Part shown: in pieces, positions 18,349 through 28,935 of the stretch
How positions within the stretch are numbered: the first letter of the stretch is position 1
Layout: every line of letters begins with the position of its first letter
NCBI RefSeq assembly: GCF_019443425.1
Contig: NZ_CP080382.1
Coordinates: 3,162,001 to 3,226,000, forward strand
Reading direction: 5' to 3'
Length of the DNA: 64,000 nucleotides
Origin: Arthrobacter sp. PAMC25284
Lineage (GTDB): Bacteria > Actinomycetota > Actinomycetes > Actinomycetales > Micrococcaceae
The notes under the pieces: model-generated
Seen by the model: only the letters and a program-made list of their open reading frames with translations
Databases searched by the model: none
What the model was told of the DNA's origin: nothing
Program-made: the position numbers and the translations under genes

Positions 18349-19470
18349 GCCCCACCATCACCACCTCCTCCGAGGCCAACGGCAACGTCAGCTCCGCCAC
18401 CGCCCGCGCCGCCGCGAAAGCCGCAACTGCCTCCGAGCAAAAGGCAGCCCAGACCGGCCCGCAGCCTGTCACCCTGGCGAAGGCGCTGAACGCGGCGATG
18501 GCCGATGCCATGCATGCCGATGACTCCGTGCTGGTCTTCGGCGAGGACGTCGGCATGCTCGGCGGCGTCTTCCGGATCACCGACGGACTGACCAAAACTT
18601 TTGGGCAGACCCGCTGCTTCGACACCCCCTTGGCCGAGTCCGGAATTGTCGGCATGGCCGTGGGCATGGCCATGAACGGCATGCGCCCGGTGATCGAAAT
18701 GCAGTTCGATGCCTTCGCCTACCCGGCGTTCGAACAAATCGTCAGCCACGTCGCCAAGATGCACAACCGCACCAAGGGCGCCGTGAAGCTGCCGATGGTC
18801 ATCCGCGTCCCGTACGCCGGCGGCATCGGGGGAGTCGAACACCACTGCGACTCCTCCGAGGCCTACTACGCCCACACGGCCGGCCTCAAAGTGTTCACCC
18901 CGGCCACCGTGGCTGACGGCTATCGGATGCTTCGGGAAGCCATCGACTCCGATGACCCGGTGATGTTTATGGAGCCGAAGAAGCTCTACTGGTCCAAGGA
19001 CCAGGTGGACTTGGGCGCATTGCGCGCCGAGCATGCCGCCAACGTCGAGCGCGGCACGTCCTCCGAAGGCCGCGCCGCCGTCGCCCGTCCCGGCACCGAT
19101 GCGACGCTCATCGCCTACGGCCCATCCGTGCCCACCGCGCTCGCGGCTGCTGCAGCGGCCGCGGAGGAAGGCCGCTCCCTCGAAGTCATCGACGTCCGCT
19201 CGATTGTCCCGTTCGACGACGAGACCGTCTGCGCCTCCGTCCGCAAGACCGGCCGCGCCGTGGTCATCGCCGAGGCCCCACGGCTTCGCGTCGGTGTCCT
19301 CGGAAATCGTCGCCCGGGTCCAGGAACGCTGCTTCCACCATCTCGCCGCGCCGATCCGCCGCGTCACCGGCTTCGATGTGCCGTACCCGGCGCCCAAGCT
19401 CGAGCACTACTATCTGCCCGGCGTGGACCGCATCCTCGACGCCGTTGACGATCTCCAGTGGGAAGACTGA
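18345..19470 (+). pseudogene. 2-oxo acid dehydrogenase E1 component, beta subunit (frameshifted)
   Basis: Residues up to GRAVVIAEA read in one frame. The conserved C-terminus (GFASVSSEIVARVQERC through VDDLQWED) continues in another. Removing one C from the CCCC run at 19276-19279 gives IAEAHGFASVSSEIV and an intact protein of about 374 aa ending at 19470, two bases before E2. TPP-site features (FGEDVGMLGGVF, IEMQFDAFAYPAF) are intact. E2 directly follows, so the break is probably a sequence error. As written, the frame ends at 19448 with an aberrant tail. Confidence 0.88.
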
Positions 19471-19472
19471 CC

Positions 19473-20999
19473 ATGAGCGAACCGAAAGTATTCCTCCTCC
19501 CGGACCTCGGCGAAGGCCTGACCGAAGCCGAACTCGTGAACTGGCTCGTGGCCGTCGGCGACGAGATCCGCGTGGACCAGCCGATCGCCGAGGTCGAAAC
19601 TGCCAAGTCCATGGTGGAGGTGCCTTCCCCGTACGCCGGGACCGTTGCCGTGCTGCACGGCGAGCCCGGCCAGACGCTCGACGTCGGCAAGCCGCTGATT
19701 TCTGTTACTCCCGTCGGTTCCCCGGCTAGCGCCGTCGCAGATGATGCCGCCCCCGCCCCTTCGCCGGACGGCATTCGTCCTGCGGACGATGCTGCCGGCT
19801 CCGGAAGGCCCGATGCCACTCCCGGGGCGGCATTGCCTGCGGCGGCTGAGGTTTCTGCTGAAACGTACCGCGAGGAAGAGAAAGCCGGATCCGGCAATGT
19901 CCTGATCGGATACGGAACGCCTGGCGGGCACGGGGTTGCGCGGCGGAGCCGGGCTCCGAAGCGGGCGGTTGCGTCCGCTGCCGCTTCGGCTCCGGCCCGG
20001 ATCTCGGCGGAGGAAAAGGCCGCCGATGATTTGCTGTTGATGCGCACCCGGGTGCCCGGGAAGCTGGGCGCCGTGATTTCTCCGCTCGTTCGGCGGATGG
20101 CCCGGGACCATGGAGTCGATTTGGGGGGACTCCAAGGATCGGGCGCCAGCGGGTTGATCATGCGCAAGGACGTCGAAGCGGCGATCGCGCCGGCCAAGAC
20201 AGAACCTGCGGGCACCGCCGCGGTTGAAACCACGGCGTCTCAGCCGGAGCCTTCCGGCGACACGGACTCCCGCACCGGCCTGGGGATCACCGGGCGCACC
20301 GCTGTCCGGGGCGTGCGCAAGGCTGTTGCCGCAAACATGACGCGCAGCCGGTCGGAGATCCCGGAAGCCACGGTGTGGGTGGACGTTGACGCTACCGCGC
20401 TCGTGGAGATGCGGGCCGCGCTGAAGAAGGCAGACCCGCACCATACGCCCGGGCTGCTGGCCTTCATCGCCCGCTTCGTCACCGCCGGGCTGAAGAAGTA
20501 CCCGGCGCTGAACACCAGGATCGTCACCACGGAGGACGCCGCCGGCGGGGCGATGCAGGAGATTGTGGCGTTCGACGGCGTCAACCTCGGCTTCGCGGCC
20601 CAGACCGACCGTGGGCTGATGGTCCCCTCCGTGCGCAACGCGGACAAGCTCAGCGCCCGTGAACTGGACGCGGAGATCCGCCGGCTCACCGCCGTCGTCC
20701 GTGAGGGCAAGGCTACCCCGGCGGAACTGGGCAGCGGCACCTTCACGCTGAACAACTACGGCGTTTTTGGGGTGGACGGCTCGGCCGCCATCATCAACCA
20801 CCCGGAGGTGGGGATCCTCGGCGTCGGGCGGATCATCGACAAGCCCTGGGTGGTGGACGGGGAGCTCGCGGTCCGCAAGGTCACCGAGCTGACCCTCACC
20901 TTTGATCACCGGGTCTGCGACGGCGGCACCGCGGGCGGGTTCCTGCGCTACGTCGCCGACGCGATCGAGAACCCGGGGACCGCGCTGGCGGATATGTAG
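19473..20999 (+). CDS. 2-oxo acid dehydrogenase E2, dihydrolipoamide acyltransferase
   Basis: 508 aa from ATG 19473; an in-frame GTG at 19458 would overlap E1 beta. A lipoyl domain (residues 1-80, lipoyl-Lys in VETAKSMVEVP near 42) is followed by a flexible linker, a peripheral-subunit-binding domain (SPLVRRMARDHGVDL, ~195-235) and a catalytic domain with FDHRVCDGG near residue 477. The usual HRxxDG core is kept. The hairpin at 21042-21068 lies 42 bp downstream. Confidence 0.94.
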   Translation: MSEPKVFLLPDLGEGLTEAELVNWLVAVGDEIRVDQPIAEVETAKSMVEVPSPYAGTVAVLHGEPGQTLDVGKPLISVTPVGSPASAVADDAAPAPSPDGIRPADDAAGSGRPDATPGAALPAAAEVSAETYREEEKAGSGNVLIGYGTPGGHGVARRSRAPKRAVASAAASAPARISAEEKAADDLLLMRTRVPGKLGAVISPLVRRMARDHGVDLGGLQGSGASGLIMRKDVEAAIAPAKTEPAGTAAVETTASQPEPSGDTDSRTGLGITGRTAVRGVRKAVAANMTRSRSEIPEATVWVDVDATALVEMRAALKKADPHHTPGLLAFIARFVTAGLKKYPALNTRIVTTEDAAGGAMQEIVAFDGVNLGFAAQTDRGLMVPSVRNADKLSARELDAEIRRLTAVVREGKATPAELGSGTFTLNNYGVFGVDGSAAIINHPEVGILGVGRIIDKPWVVDGELAVRKVTELTLTFDHRVCDGGTAGGFLRYVADAIENPGTALADM

Positions 21000-21041
21000 G
21001 CCGCACCAGCTTCAAACCGCGTTCCCAGCGACCAGCATGTA

Positions 21042-21068
21042 ACCCCGGGCCTACCTCTGGCCCGGGGT
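21042..21068. terminator. Bidirectional hairpin between E2 and aldose epimerase
   Basis: ACCCCGGGCC / GGCCCGGGGT: perfect 10-bp stem, 7-nt loop. It lies between convergent genes and reaches the epimerase stop codon. There is no long T-tract. Confidence 0.65.
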
Positions 21069-22012
21069 CACACGCTTTGGTACGCGATGCTCCAGGAAAG
21101 CTCCCACTCTTCCCCGGGCCGCAGCCAGCGGAGCCCTTCGCCGCTGTTGAGCGCGTCGGCCGGGGCCGTCATGGGCTCGAGGGCTACCGCGGTCACCATC
21201 CCGCCGTCCGTGACGAAATTATCGGTGGTGAAGGCCTGGACGTACCCGAAGGAGCCGTCCATGTGCAGCCGCACCCGGCTGCCGTCCGGGGCTTCGAGGT
21301 AATGCGTTGAGCCGCCGTCGCCGTTCCGCCGGACGCCCGCCCAGGCGTCGTCAAGGTCCACGTCCCGGACGAGCCGCCCGGTGCGGAAGTCGTGCCGGGT
21401 GCCGGTGACGTCCGTGACGGTGCCGGTGGGGATCAGCCGTTCGTTGATCTCGATGTGGGTGTCCGCGTCAATGACCAGTTTCAGGTCCCGGGTCGGAACC
21501 TCACCGATGCGCAGGAACGGGTGCGCCCCGAGCCCCACCGGAGCAGGCTGGGAGCCCGTGTTCCGGACCATATGGCTGACATGGATGCCGTCAGCCGCCA
21601 GCTCATAACGGACGGACGTCTCGAGCTCGAACGGGTAGCCGGCCTGCGGGCGGACCTGCGCGGCGAGCGTGATGGCGCCCGGGGTCCGTTCCGTGACGCG
21701 GTAGGGCGTTTCGGTGAGCAGGCCGTGCAGGGCGTTGGCGCCGCCGGGCTCGGTGCATTCGAGCTGCTGCGGCACGCCGTCGTACGTCCACAAACCGTCC
21801 GCCACCCGGTTGGGCCAGGGCACCAGGACCCAGCCGGCGCAATACGGCGGCCTGGCATCAACGGGATATTCCTGAATCAGGGCCACACCGTCCACGGCGA
21901 GGCTGCGCAGGCTCGCGGCGACTTCCGTCACGACGGCGTGCTGGCGGCGGCCGTCAATGGTGGCCGTCAGGTCAAAGAATTCGCCCATGGGCGAGGAGCT
22001 GGTGCCGGGCAT
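21068..22012 (-). CDS. Aldose 1-epimerase (galactose mutarotase family)
   Basis: 314 aa. Interconverts alpha and beta anomers of aldoses. Conserved features: PWPNRVADGLW, ANALHGLL (His), GLGAHPFL (catalytic His) and ALEPMTAPADALN (Glu). It follows the ROK repressor with one base between stop and start, so it belongs to the minus-strand arm of the xylose region. Confidence 0.9.
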   Translation of the reverse strand: MPGTSSSPMGEFFDLTATIDGRRQHAVVTEVAASLRSLAVDGVALIQEYPVDARPPYCAGWVLVPWPNRVADGLWTYDGVPQQLECTEPGGANALHGLLTETPYRVTERTPGAITLAAQVRPQAGYPFELETSVRYELAADGIHVSHMVRNTGSQPAPVGLGAHPFLRIGEVPTRDLKLVIDADTHIEINERLIPTGTVTDVTGTRHDFRTGRLVRDVDLDDAWAGVRRNGDGGSTHYLEAPDGSRVRLHMDGSFGYVQAFTTDNFVTDGGMVTAVALEPMTAPADALNSGEGLRWLRPGEEWELSWSIAYQSV

Positions 22013-22013
22013 G

Positions 22014-23237
22014 TCAGCCTTCCAGGAGTGCGGGCGCCGGGAGGGTGCCCAGGCTTGCGGGATCGGCCAGGAACCGGGTGAAGGCGAGCTCGGCGGCGCC
22101 GATCATCATCAGGTCCGGGCCGAGCGCTGAGTGGTGGATGTTGAATTCGTCGGCGGGACCGTCCAGGGCCTGGGCCCGGATGAGCCGTTCCAGGGTGCCG
22201 GGGGCGAGTCCGTGCAGGACGCCCAGGAACCCGTCCAGAACCAGCGCCTCCGGGTTGAACATGTTGACGGTGTTCCGCAGGGCGATGGCCAGGTACTCCA
22301 GCTGCCGGTCCACTTCCTCGGACACCCCGGAGCCGGGGGTGTTCCGGAGGGCGTGTTCCAGCTCCACGGCGTCGCCGCCGGCGAGCCCGGCAAGGTCGAA
22401 GAGCCGGGACTGGGAAACCTCCGTCTCCAGACACCCGGTGGCTCCGCAGTGGCAGGTGTGCCCGGCGGTCCGTACGAAAGTGTGGCCGAGTTCGCCGGCG
22501 TAGCCGGAGGCCCCGCGCAGCAGAACACCGTCGCAGATGACCCCGCCGCCGATGCCGGAGGCGCCGCCGTTGACGTAGACCAGGTTTTCCCGGCCGGCGC
22601 CGGCGCCGAAGATGAGTTCGGCCTCCGCGGCCAGGGAGGCGTCGTTGGCGGCGCTGCACTCATAACCGGTGGCGTCGGCGAGCATTTGGGCCACGGGTTC
22701 GTTGCGCCAGCCCAGGTGGGGGGCGTGCCGGACGACGCCGTCCGCCCGGTTGACCAGCCCGGGCACGGCAATGCCGATGCCCGTGATCCGGTAGGAGGCC
22801 TCAAGTTCGGAGCGCATCCCCTCGATAACTGCCGCGGCGCTGTTGACGGCCTCCCGGGCGGTGGGGATCCGCTCCGTGGCGAAGCGGATCTTCCGCTGGA
22901 CTTTCCCGCCGAGGCTCACCAGCCCGATCGTCACCGCATCGATCTCCGGGTTGACCGCAATGGCCGCCGTCGACCGGCACGGGTGCACCTCGGGGCTGGG
23001 CCTGCCCACCTGGGCCTCTCCGGTGGGGGCAGTCTCATAGACCAGCCCCCAGGCCACGAGCTGACCGATCAGGGTTCCCACCGTGGACCGGTTCAGGCCG
23101 GTCCGCTTGGTCAGCTGGGCCCGGCTGAGGACGCCGTGGTGGTGGATAAGGGAGGTGATCAGCGCCAGGTTGTTCCGCCGTGACGGATCCGGCTCGGCGG
23201 ACGGCGGTGCGGGGCGCGGGATTGAGGTGGGCATCAT
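22014..23237 (-). CDS. ROK-family repressor (XylR-like)
   Basis: 407 aa. An N-terminal winged HTH (SRAQLTKRTGLNRSTVGTLI) precedes a ROK sugar-kinase-like domain with the zinc motif CHCGATGCLE and DVD/NDASLAAEAE sites. Members of this type repress xylose genes and release DNA on binding xylose; the role is inferred from xylA-xylB on the divergent strand. Its start may be the first or second ATG. It lies 10 bp after the alditol oxidase. Confidence 0.88.
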   Translation of the reverse strand: MMPTSIPRPAPPSAEPDPSRRNNLALITSLIHHHGVLSRAQLTKRTGLNRSTVGTLIGQLVAWGLVYETAPTGEAQVGRPSPEVHPCRSTAAIAVNPEIDAVTIGLVSLGGKVQRKIRFATERIPTAREAVNSAAAVIEGMRSELEASYRITGIGIAVPGLVNRADGVVRHAPHLGWRNEPVAQMLADATGYECSAANDASLAAEAELIFGAGAGRENLVYVNGGASGIGGGVICDGVLLRGASGYAGELGHTFVRTAGHTCHCGATGCLETEVSQSRLFDLAGLAGGDAVELEHALRNTPGSGVSEEVDRQLEYLAIALRNTVNMFNPEALVLDGFLGVLHGLAPGTLERLIRAQALDGPADEFNIHHSALGPDLMMIGAAELAFTRFLADPASLGTLPAPALLEG

Positions 23238-23247
23238 CGCGAGATTA

Positions 23248-24526
23248 TCAGTTGCCGAAGACGGTGCGGTCCAGGAAGCTGTTCCGGAACTTCCCGGCCG
23301 GATCCAGGCGGTCCGCCAGGGCGGTGAAGTCGCCGAAGCGCGGGTACAGCGGCGCGAGGGTGCCGGCGCCGGCGTCGAACAGCTTGCCCCAGTGCGGGCG
23401 GGCCCCGAACGGGGCCAGTTCCGCTTCGATCAGCGGCAGGATGGCCTGGACGGCGGGCTGGTCCGGGCGCCAGGTGAAGTGCAGTGCGATGCCGTCGCGG
23501 CCGTAGTTCGGGCTCATCCACAGCCTGTCCGCGGCGACGGTGCGGATTTCGCCGACCAGCAGCAGCGGGGTGACCACGTCCGATAGCCGGCGCATGGTGC
23601 GGAGCGCGTCCGCGGCGTGCTCGCGGGGGAGGAGGTACTCGCTCTGGAGCTCATCGCCGTTGCTGGGGGTGAATTCCATCCGGAAATGGGCCAGCCGGTC
23701 CGACCACGGCCCCGGCACGCCGAGCTGTTGGGTGCAGTTGCTGCCGGAGACCCCGGGCAGCGGGTGCAGGGCCGCGGTGGCCGGGGTGCCGCCGAAGAAC
23801 CCTGCCTGGTCCGGGGCAGGGCCGCCGATGCGGCTTTTGAGCCAGGGCCTGCCCCACCGTTGATCCGCTCCAGTCGGTGAACAGGCTCACGCTGTAGGCG
23901 GCGGACGTGACGGCGTCGAAGTTCTCCAGAACCTGGTCCCAGTCGAGATTTTCAAACACCTGCTGACTGACCTCGAAGCTGGGTTCGATGTCCAAGGTCA
24001 GGCGGGTGACGATGCCGAGGGCTCCAAGTCCCACCACCATGCCGTCGAAGTAGGGGTCGCCCCGGCGGGCGGAAAGGAGTGCGCCGTCGGCGGTGACCAG
24101 TTCCAGGGCCCTGACGGCGGTGGCGAGGTTGCCGTTGGTATCCCCGGAGCCGTGCGTGGCCGTGGCGACGGCGCCGGCCACGGAAATGTGGGGCAGGGAC
24201 GCCAGGTTGTGCAGGGCGAAGCCGCGGCGCTGCAGCTCCGCGGCGAGGGTTCCGTAACGGACGCCCGCACCGACCGTCACCGTCATGCCGGCCGGGTCCA
24301 CGCTGATCCCGGCGTCCGTCCGGTCGGCATCCAGCCGGTCCAGGACAGCCAGGGTGCCGGAGGTGTCCGCAATGTCATTGAACGAATGCCGGGAGCCCAG
24401 CGCCCTGACGTGGTCTGCGCCGGCCAGCAGTTCCTGCAGCTCCGCCACACTGGCCGGGTGGGCGATCCGGGGTGCGCGGTAGGTGTGGTTCCGGGCCCAG
24501 TTACGTTCGGTCACGAGCTGCTCCAT
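23248..24526 (-). pseudogene. FAD-dependent alditol oxidase, AldO-like (frameshifted)
   Basis: The N-terminal ~225 residues match AldO/VAO-type flavoproteins: ALGSRHSFNDIADTSG, ASLPHISVAGAVATATHGSG (His for covalent FAD) and YSVSLFTDWSG. The rest (VPGPWSDRLAHFRMEFTPS, RPHWGKLF, LDPAGKF) is in another frame. Deleting one base of GGG at 23845-23847 restores GQAWLKSRIGG and a ~425-aa protein. Alditol oxidases oxidise xylitol or sorbitol with O2. It heads the minus-strand arm divergent from xylA. Confidence 0.85.
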
Positions 24527-24568
24527 TACAGGCCATCCTTAGCTTTGAGCCTCCAGGCCCGGGTTTGG

Positions 24569-24582
24569 TGTTTTCTAGAACA
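24569..24582. promoter_or_regulatory. Possible ROK operator, alditol-oxidase side
   Basis: TGTT-TTCTAG-AACA, an inverted repeat 43 bp before the oxidase start. It resembles the TTGTT/AACAA site on the xylA side, suggesting one repressor controls both arms. Confidence 0.4.
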
Positions 24583-24662
24583 TAACCCTACCGGCAGGAC
24601 GGGTTCGCTGGGAAGCGTTTTTCCTGCGGATGCTGCCGCCAAGGAAAGTTTTGCGGAAGTGG

Positions 24663-24704
24663 TTGACATCACCACAATTTCGAATATGTTTGTTTGCAGA
24701 ACAA
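24663..24704 (+). promoter_or_regulatory. xylA promoter with overlapping palindromic operator
   Basis: TTGACA (24663-24668) and TATGTT (24685-24690) are 16 bp apart. TTGTT-TGCAG-AACAA (24690-24704), a perfect 5-bp-arm palindrome, starts at the end of the -10. This is a typical repressor position; the ROK protein encoded across the divergent region is the likely ligand. Confidence 0.65.
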
Positions 24705-24771
24705 TTTATGCGGGCCGCCTCAAAGCGGACCGGACCGGCACCATCCACCACCACACTCCTTGGAGCTTTCA

Positions 24772-25963
24772 ATGGCGATTCAGCCCACCCGTGAAGACAA
24801 GTTCTCGTTCGGCCTCTGGACCGTGGGCTGGCAGGCCCAGGACCAGTTCGGGTCCGCCACCCGCCCGCCGCTGGACACCGTGGAGGCCGTCAACCGGCTC
24901 AGCGACCTCGGCGCCTACGGCATCACCTTCCACGACGACGACCTCTTCCCCTTCGGCTGCACCGCGGCTGACCGCCAGCGCGAAATCGACCGCCTCACCG
25001 GTGCGCTCAAATCCACCGGGATGGTCGTCCCGATGGTCACCACCAACCTGTTCAGCCACCCCGTGTTCAAAGACGGCGGCTTCACCAGCAACGACCGCGG
25101 CGTGCGCCGCTTCGCCCTGCGCAAGGTCCTCGACAACATCGACCTCGCCGCCGAACTGGGCGCCGAGACGTTCGTGATGTGGGGTGGACGCGAAGGCAGC
25201 GAATACGACGCCGCCAAGGACATCCGCGGCGCCCTGGAACGCTACCGCGAGGCCGTGAACCTGCTGGGCGACTACGTGACGGACAAGGGCTACAACATCC
25301 GGTTCGCGATCGAACCCAAGCCCAACGAACCCCGCGGCGACATCCTCCTCCCCACCCTCGGCCATGCGCTCGCGTTTATCGAGACCCTGGAACGCCCCGA
25401 ACTGGTAGGCGTGAACCCCGAAACCGGGCACGAGCAGATGGCCGGGCTGAACTTCACCCACGGCATCGCCCAGGCCCCTGTACCAGGGCAAGCTCTTCCA
25501 CATCGACCTCAACGGCCAGCGAAGCATCAAGTTCGACCAGGACCTGGTGTTCGGCCACGGCGACCTCCAGAACGCCTTCTCCCTCGTGGACCTGCTGGAA
25601 AACGGCGGACCCGACGGCGGCCCGGCGTACACCGGTCCGCGCCACTTCGACTACAAGCCCAGCCGCACCGAGGACATCGACGGCGTCTGGGACTCCGCGG
25701 CCGCCAACATCCAGACCTACCTGCTGCTCAAGGAACGCGCCAAGGCCTTCCGCGCCGACCCCGAGGTCCAGGCAGCCCTGCTGGCCTCCCGCGTGGCCGA
25801 AATCAACGAGCCCACCCTCAATCCGGGCGAAGGCTACGAGCAGCTCCGGGCCGACCGGGCTTCCTACGAGGACTTCGACTCCGGCGCGTACTTCGGCGGC
25901 AAGGGCTTCGGGTTCGTGAAGCTGCAGCAGCTCTTCATCGAGCACCTGCTCGGCGCGCGCTGA
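24772..25963 (+). pseudogene. xylA: Xylose isomerase (frameshifted)
   Basis: Converts D-xylose to D-xylulose. [13 protein letters not shown] (catalytic His), [24 protein letters not shown] and [15 protein letters not shown] metal-binding regions are all present, the last in a different frame. Removing one C from CCCC at 25475-25478 gives [13 protein letters not shown] and an intact ~396-aa protein. GGAG six bases before ATG 24772 sets the start. First gene of xylA-xylB-oxidoreductase. Confidence 0.92.
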
Positions 25964-25967
25964 TCCG

Positions 25968-27488
25968 GTGACGGCTGTTCCCATGACACTGGTTGCCGGG
26001 GTGGACTCGTCCACGCAAAGCTGCAAGATCGTCGTCCTGGATGCCGGCAGCGGGGCCCTGGTCCGCGAGGGCCGTGCCGGGCACCCGGACGGCACCGAGG
26101 TCCACCCCGACCACTGGTGGCAGGCCCTGTCCGAGGCCATCAACGACGCCGGCGGGCTGGGCGGCGTCAGCGCGCTCTCCGTCGGAGGACAGCAGCACGG
26201 TATGGTGCTGCTCGACGCCGAGGGCAACGTGGTGCGGCCCGCACTGCTCTGGAACGACACCCGCTCGGCCGGATCCGCCGCGAACCTCACCGCCGAAGTC
26301 GGCGCCGAGGACTTCTCCCGGCGGACCGGACTGGTCCCGGTGGCGTCCTTCACCGTCACTAAGGTCCGGTGGGTGCGCGACCACGAACCGGAAGCCGCCG
26401 CCCGGGTTGCCGCCGTGGCGTTGCCGCACGACTGGCTCACCTGGCGCCTACGCGGCTACGGCCCCGCCGGGTCCAGCCCACTGGGCCCGGACCTGGAACA
26501 GCTGACCACGGACCGCTCCGATGCCAGCGGCACCGGCTACTGGAGCCCTTTCTCCGGCAGCTACGACCTGGACCTGTTCAAGCTGGCGTTCGGGCGCGAT
26601 GCCCGGGAGGCCGGGGCAGCGGGGGAGCGTGGCGATGCGGTCATCCTGCCGCGGGTTGTGGCCCCGGGGGATTCCGCCGGACGGGTCCACCCGGATTGCT
26701 TCGGTGCCGACAGCGGCACCCTGGTGCACGGAGCCGGAGACAACGGCATCCTGCTTGGCCCCGGCGCCGGTGACAACGCCGGTGCCGCGCTCGGGCTCGG
26801 CGCCGGGCCAGGTGACGTGGTGGTCTCGGTCGGGACCAGCGGGACGGTTTTCGCCGTCGCCGCTGAACTGCATTCGGACACCACCGGCACTGTGGCGGGA
26901 TTCGCCGACGCCGGCGGAGCGTACCTGCCGATCGCGGTGACCCTGAACGCCGCCCGGGTCCTGAGCTCCATTGCCGGGATGCTGGACGTGGACTTCACGG
27001 AACTGGCACGTCTGGCCCTCGATGCCGAACCAGGCGCCGGCGGTGTAGTCCTGATCCCGTATTTCGAGGGCGAACGGACCCCCAACCTGCCGCACGCCAA
27101 GGCAAGCTTCCACGGCCTGAGCATCGAGTCCACCACCCGGCCAAACCTGGCGCGCGCCGCGATCGAAGGCATGCTGTGCGGGCTGTCCGGAGGCCTGGAC
27201 GCGCTGCAGGAGCTGGGCTACCCGGCCCGGCGGCTGCTGCTGATCGGCGGCGCCGTGCAGAACCCGGCGGTGCAGCGGATCGCCGCGCAGGTCTTCGACC
27301 TGCCGGTGGTCATCCCCACCCCGGGGGAGTACGTTGCCCGGGGAGCGGCCGTGCAAGCGGCCTGGGCGCTCACCGGCACCCGTCCCGGCTGGGACGTGGC
27401 GCTGGACGCGACGCCCGAGCCGGACTTCCAGGCACTCATCAGCACGAACTACAAAAGGGCGGCCAGCCACAGTGATGCCGGTAACTGA
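25968..27488 (+). CDS. xylB: Xylulokinase (FGGY family)
   Basis: 506 aa. Phosphorylates D-xylulose. The FGGY fold shows [57 protein letters not shown] and [18 protein letters not shown] 25968 lies 4 bp after xylA; ATG 25983 is an equally possible start. The end overlaps the next gene by 14 bp. Confidence 0.92.
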   Translation: MTAVPMTLVAGVDSSTQSCKIVVLDAGSGALVREGRAGHPDGTEVHPDHWWQALSEAINDAGGLGGVSALSVGGQQHGMVLLDAEGNVVRPALLWNDTRSAGSAANLTAEVGAEDFSRRTGLVPVASFTVTKVRWVRDHEPEAAARVAAVALPHDWLTWRLRGYGPAGSSPLGPDLEQLTTDRSDASGTGYWSPFSGSYDLDLFKLAFGRDAREAGAAGERGDAVILPRVVAPGDSAGRVHPDCFGADSGTLVHGAGDNGILLGPGAGDNAGAALGLGAGPGDVVVSVGTSGTVFAVAAELHSDTTGTVAGFADAGGAYLPIAVTLNAARVLSSIAGMLDVDFTELARLALDAEPGAGGVVLIPYFEGERTPNLPHAKASFHGLSIESTTRPNLARAAIEGMLCGLSGGLDALQELGYPARRLLLIGGAVQNPAVQRIAAQVFDLPVVIPTPGEYVARGAAVQAAWALTGTRPGWDVALDATPEPDFQALISTNYKRAASHSDAGN

Positions 27489-28554
27489 ACCGCAGCTTGT
27501 CCGGACACCGTTGCTGGCAGCAGGTCTCGATGACCCGCTGCCGGCCACGGGCCGTGCGTTGCGCTGGGGCGTCATCGCCACCGGACGGATCGCGTCCATT
27601 GTGGTCAGCGACCTGGCCCTGCTCTCCGACGCGGTTCTGCAGGCCGTGAGCTCGCGGACGCAGGCCGGCGCCGACGCCTTCGCCGCGGAGCACGGCTTCG
27701 CTAGTGCTTACGGCGACAAGGCCGACGGCGGCCTGTCCGGCTACCAGCGACTGCTGGCGGACCCCGCCGTCGACGTCGTGTACATTGCGACGCCGCATGC
27801 CAACCACTACCAGGTGGGGCTGGAGGCCCTGGGCGCCGGCAAACACGTCCTGTGCGAGAAACCGCTGACCCTGAACGCGCGGCAAGCGGAGCACCTCGTC
27901 AGCGTGGCCCGGGAGCAGAACGTGTTCTTCATGGAAGCGGTCTGGTCCCGGTTCCTGCCCAGCATCCAGCGGGTAGCCGGGATCATCGCGTCGGGCGAAC
28001 TGGGGGAGGTGCGCTGGATCCAGGCCGACCTTGGCTTCCCGGCGCCCTTTGACCCGGAAGCCCGGCTGTGGAAGCTGGAGGACGGCGGAGGTGCCCTCCT
28101 GGACCTCGGTGTCTACCTGCTGACCTGGGCACAGATTGCGCTGGGCCAGCCCCGGTCGCTGACGGCCACGTCCCACCTGAACAGCTCCGGGGTGGACACT
28201 GAGACCGCCATGTCCCTCGTCTACGACTCCGGGGCGCAGGTGCAGCTGATGACGTCCCTGACCACGGTATCCACACAGACAGCCACGCTGTCAGGGACCA
28301 AGGGGACGCTCAAATGCAACGCGCCGCTGTTCAATCCGACGGAACTGACCATCACGACGGGTCCGGGCGAGACCCGCGTGGAGAAGTTCCTTCTTGCCGG
28401 CCGCGGCTACACGTACCAATTGCGCGAAGTGACCCGGTGCATCCAGCAGGGCATGACCGAGAGCCCGACGATGCCGCTGGCGGACACGCTGACCATCATG
28501 TCCCTCCTGGACGAGGTGCGCAGCCAAGCCGGCATCCGGTACCCGGCGGACTAA
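27475..28554 (+). CDS. Gfo/Idh/MocA-family NAD(P)-dependent oxidoreductase
   Basis: 359 aa from ATG 27475; GTG 27472 is one codon upstream. Rossmann start [30 protein letters not shown] and [11 protein letters not shown] resemble dihydrodiol/D-xylose dehydrogenase-type members. Being third in the xyl operon it may oxidise xylose or a related pentose, giving an oxidative side route; substrate not proven. Confidence 0.85.
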   Translation: MPVTEPQLVRTPLLAAGLDDPLPATGRALRWGVIATGRIASIVVSDLALLSDAVLQAVSSRTQAGADAFAAEHGFASAYGDKADGGLSGYQRLLADPAVDVVYIATPHANHYQVGLEALGAGKHVLCEKPLTLNARQAEHLVSVAREQNVFFMEAVWSRFLPSIQRVAGIIASGELGEVRWIQADLGFPAPFDPEARLWKLEDGGGALLDLGVYLLTWAQIALGQPRSLTATSHLNSSGVDTETAMSLVYDSGAQVQLMTSLTTVSTQTATLSGTKGTLKCNAPLFNPTELTITTGPGETRVEKFLLAGRGYTYQLREVTRCIQQGMTESPTMPLADTLTIMSLLDEVRSQAGIRYPAD

Positions 28555-28663
28555 GACCGTTCGGGGCCGGGGCTAGTGCCCTGGTGCTGACGGTCACGGA
28601 CAAGCACTGCCACTCTGGCGCCCGCCGTCACGGCCCCTGAATCTCACACAAGAAAGACAGCCA

Positions 28664-28873
28664 ATGACCACACTCCCTGACCGCATCGAAATCCGTGTCA
28701 CCACCCGCCAGACTCTCGACGATGAACTCGAGCAAGCCGTGCGGGACCTGCAGGAAGCCGCCTTGCAGACACGGACACGCGGAATACTCATCACTTGTCA
28801 CGAGGCCGGCCGCTACATGGCCGAGCTATCCGATCAGGTTCCCTTCGGGATCACGCGCGAACTCGTCCACTGA
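28664..28873 (+). CDS. Small conserved-looking protein of unknown function
   Basis: 69 aa. A charged helix (DDELEQAVRDLQEAALQ) is followed by a beta-like TRGILITCHEAGRYMAEL. No family recognised. AAGAAAG lies upstream of the ATG. Codon use matches the neighbours. The next gene is convergent. Confidence 0.5.
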   Translation: MTTLPDRIEIRVTTRQTLDDELEQAVRDLQEAALQTRTRGILITCHEAGRYMAELSDQVPFGITRELVH

Positions 28874-28935
28874 CCCCACCACACTCCGCGCCTCCGGCGA
28901 GGCGTTGCCAGGCGGCTGGCTGCCGCATGAGGTGT

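Noticed and set aside
19410..20909. 499-codon minus-strand open frame opposite E2
   Set aside because: Antisense to a complete E2 protein; composition typical of shadow frames.
21068..28554. The xylose region as a recently transferred island
   Set aside because: No integrase, tRNA, flanking repeat or base-composition shift was seen; codon use matches the neighbours.
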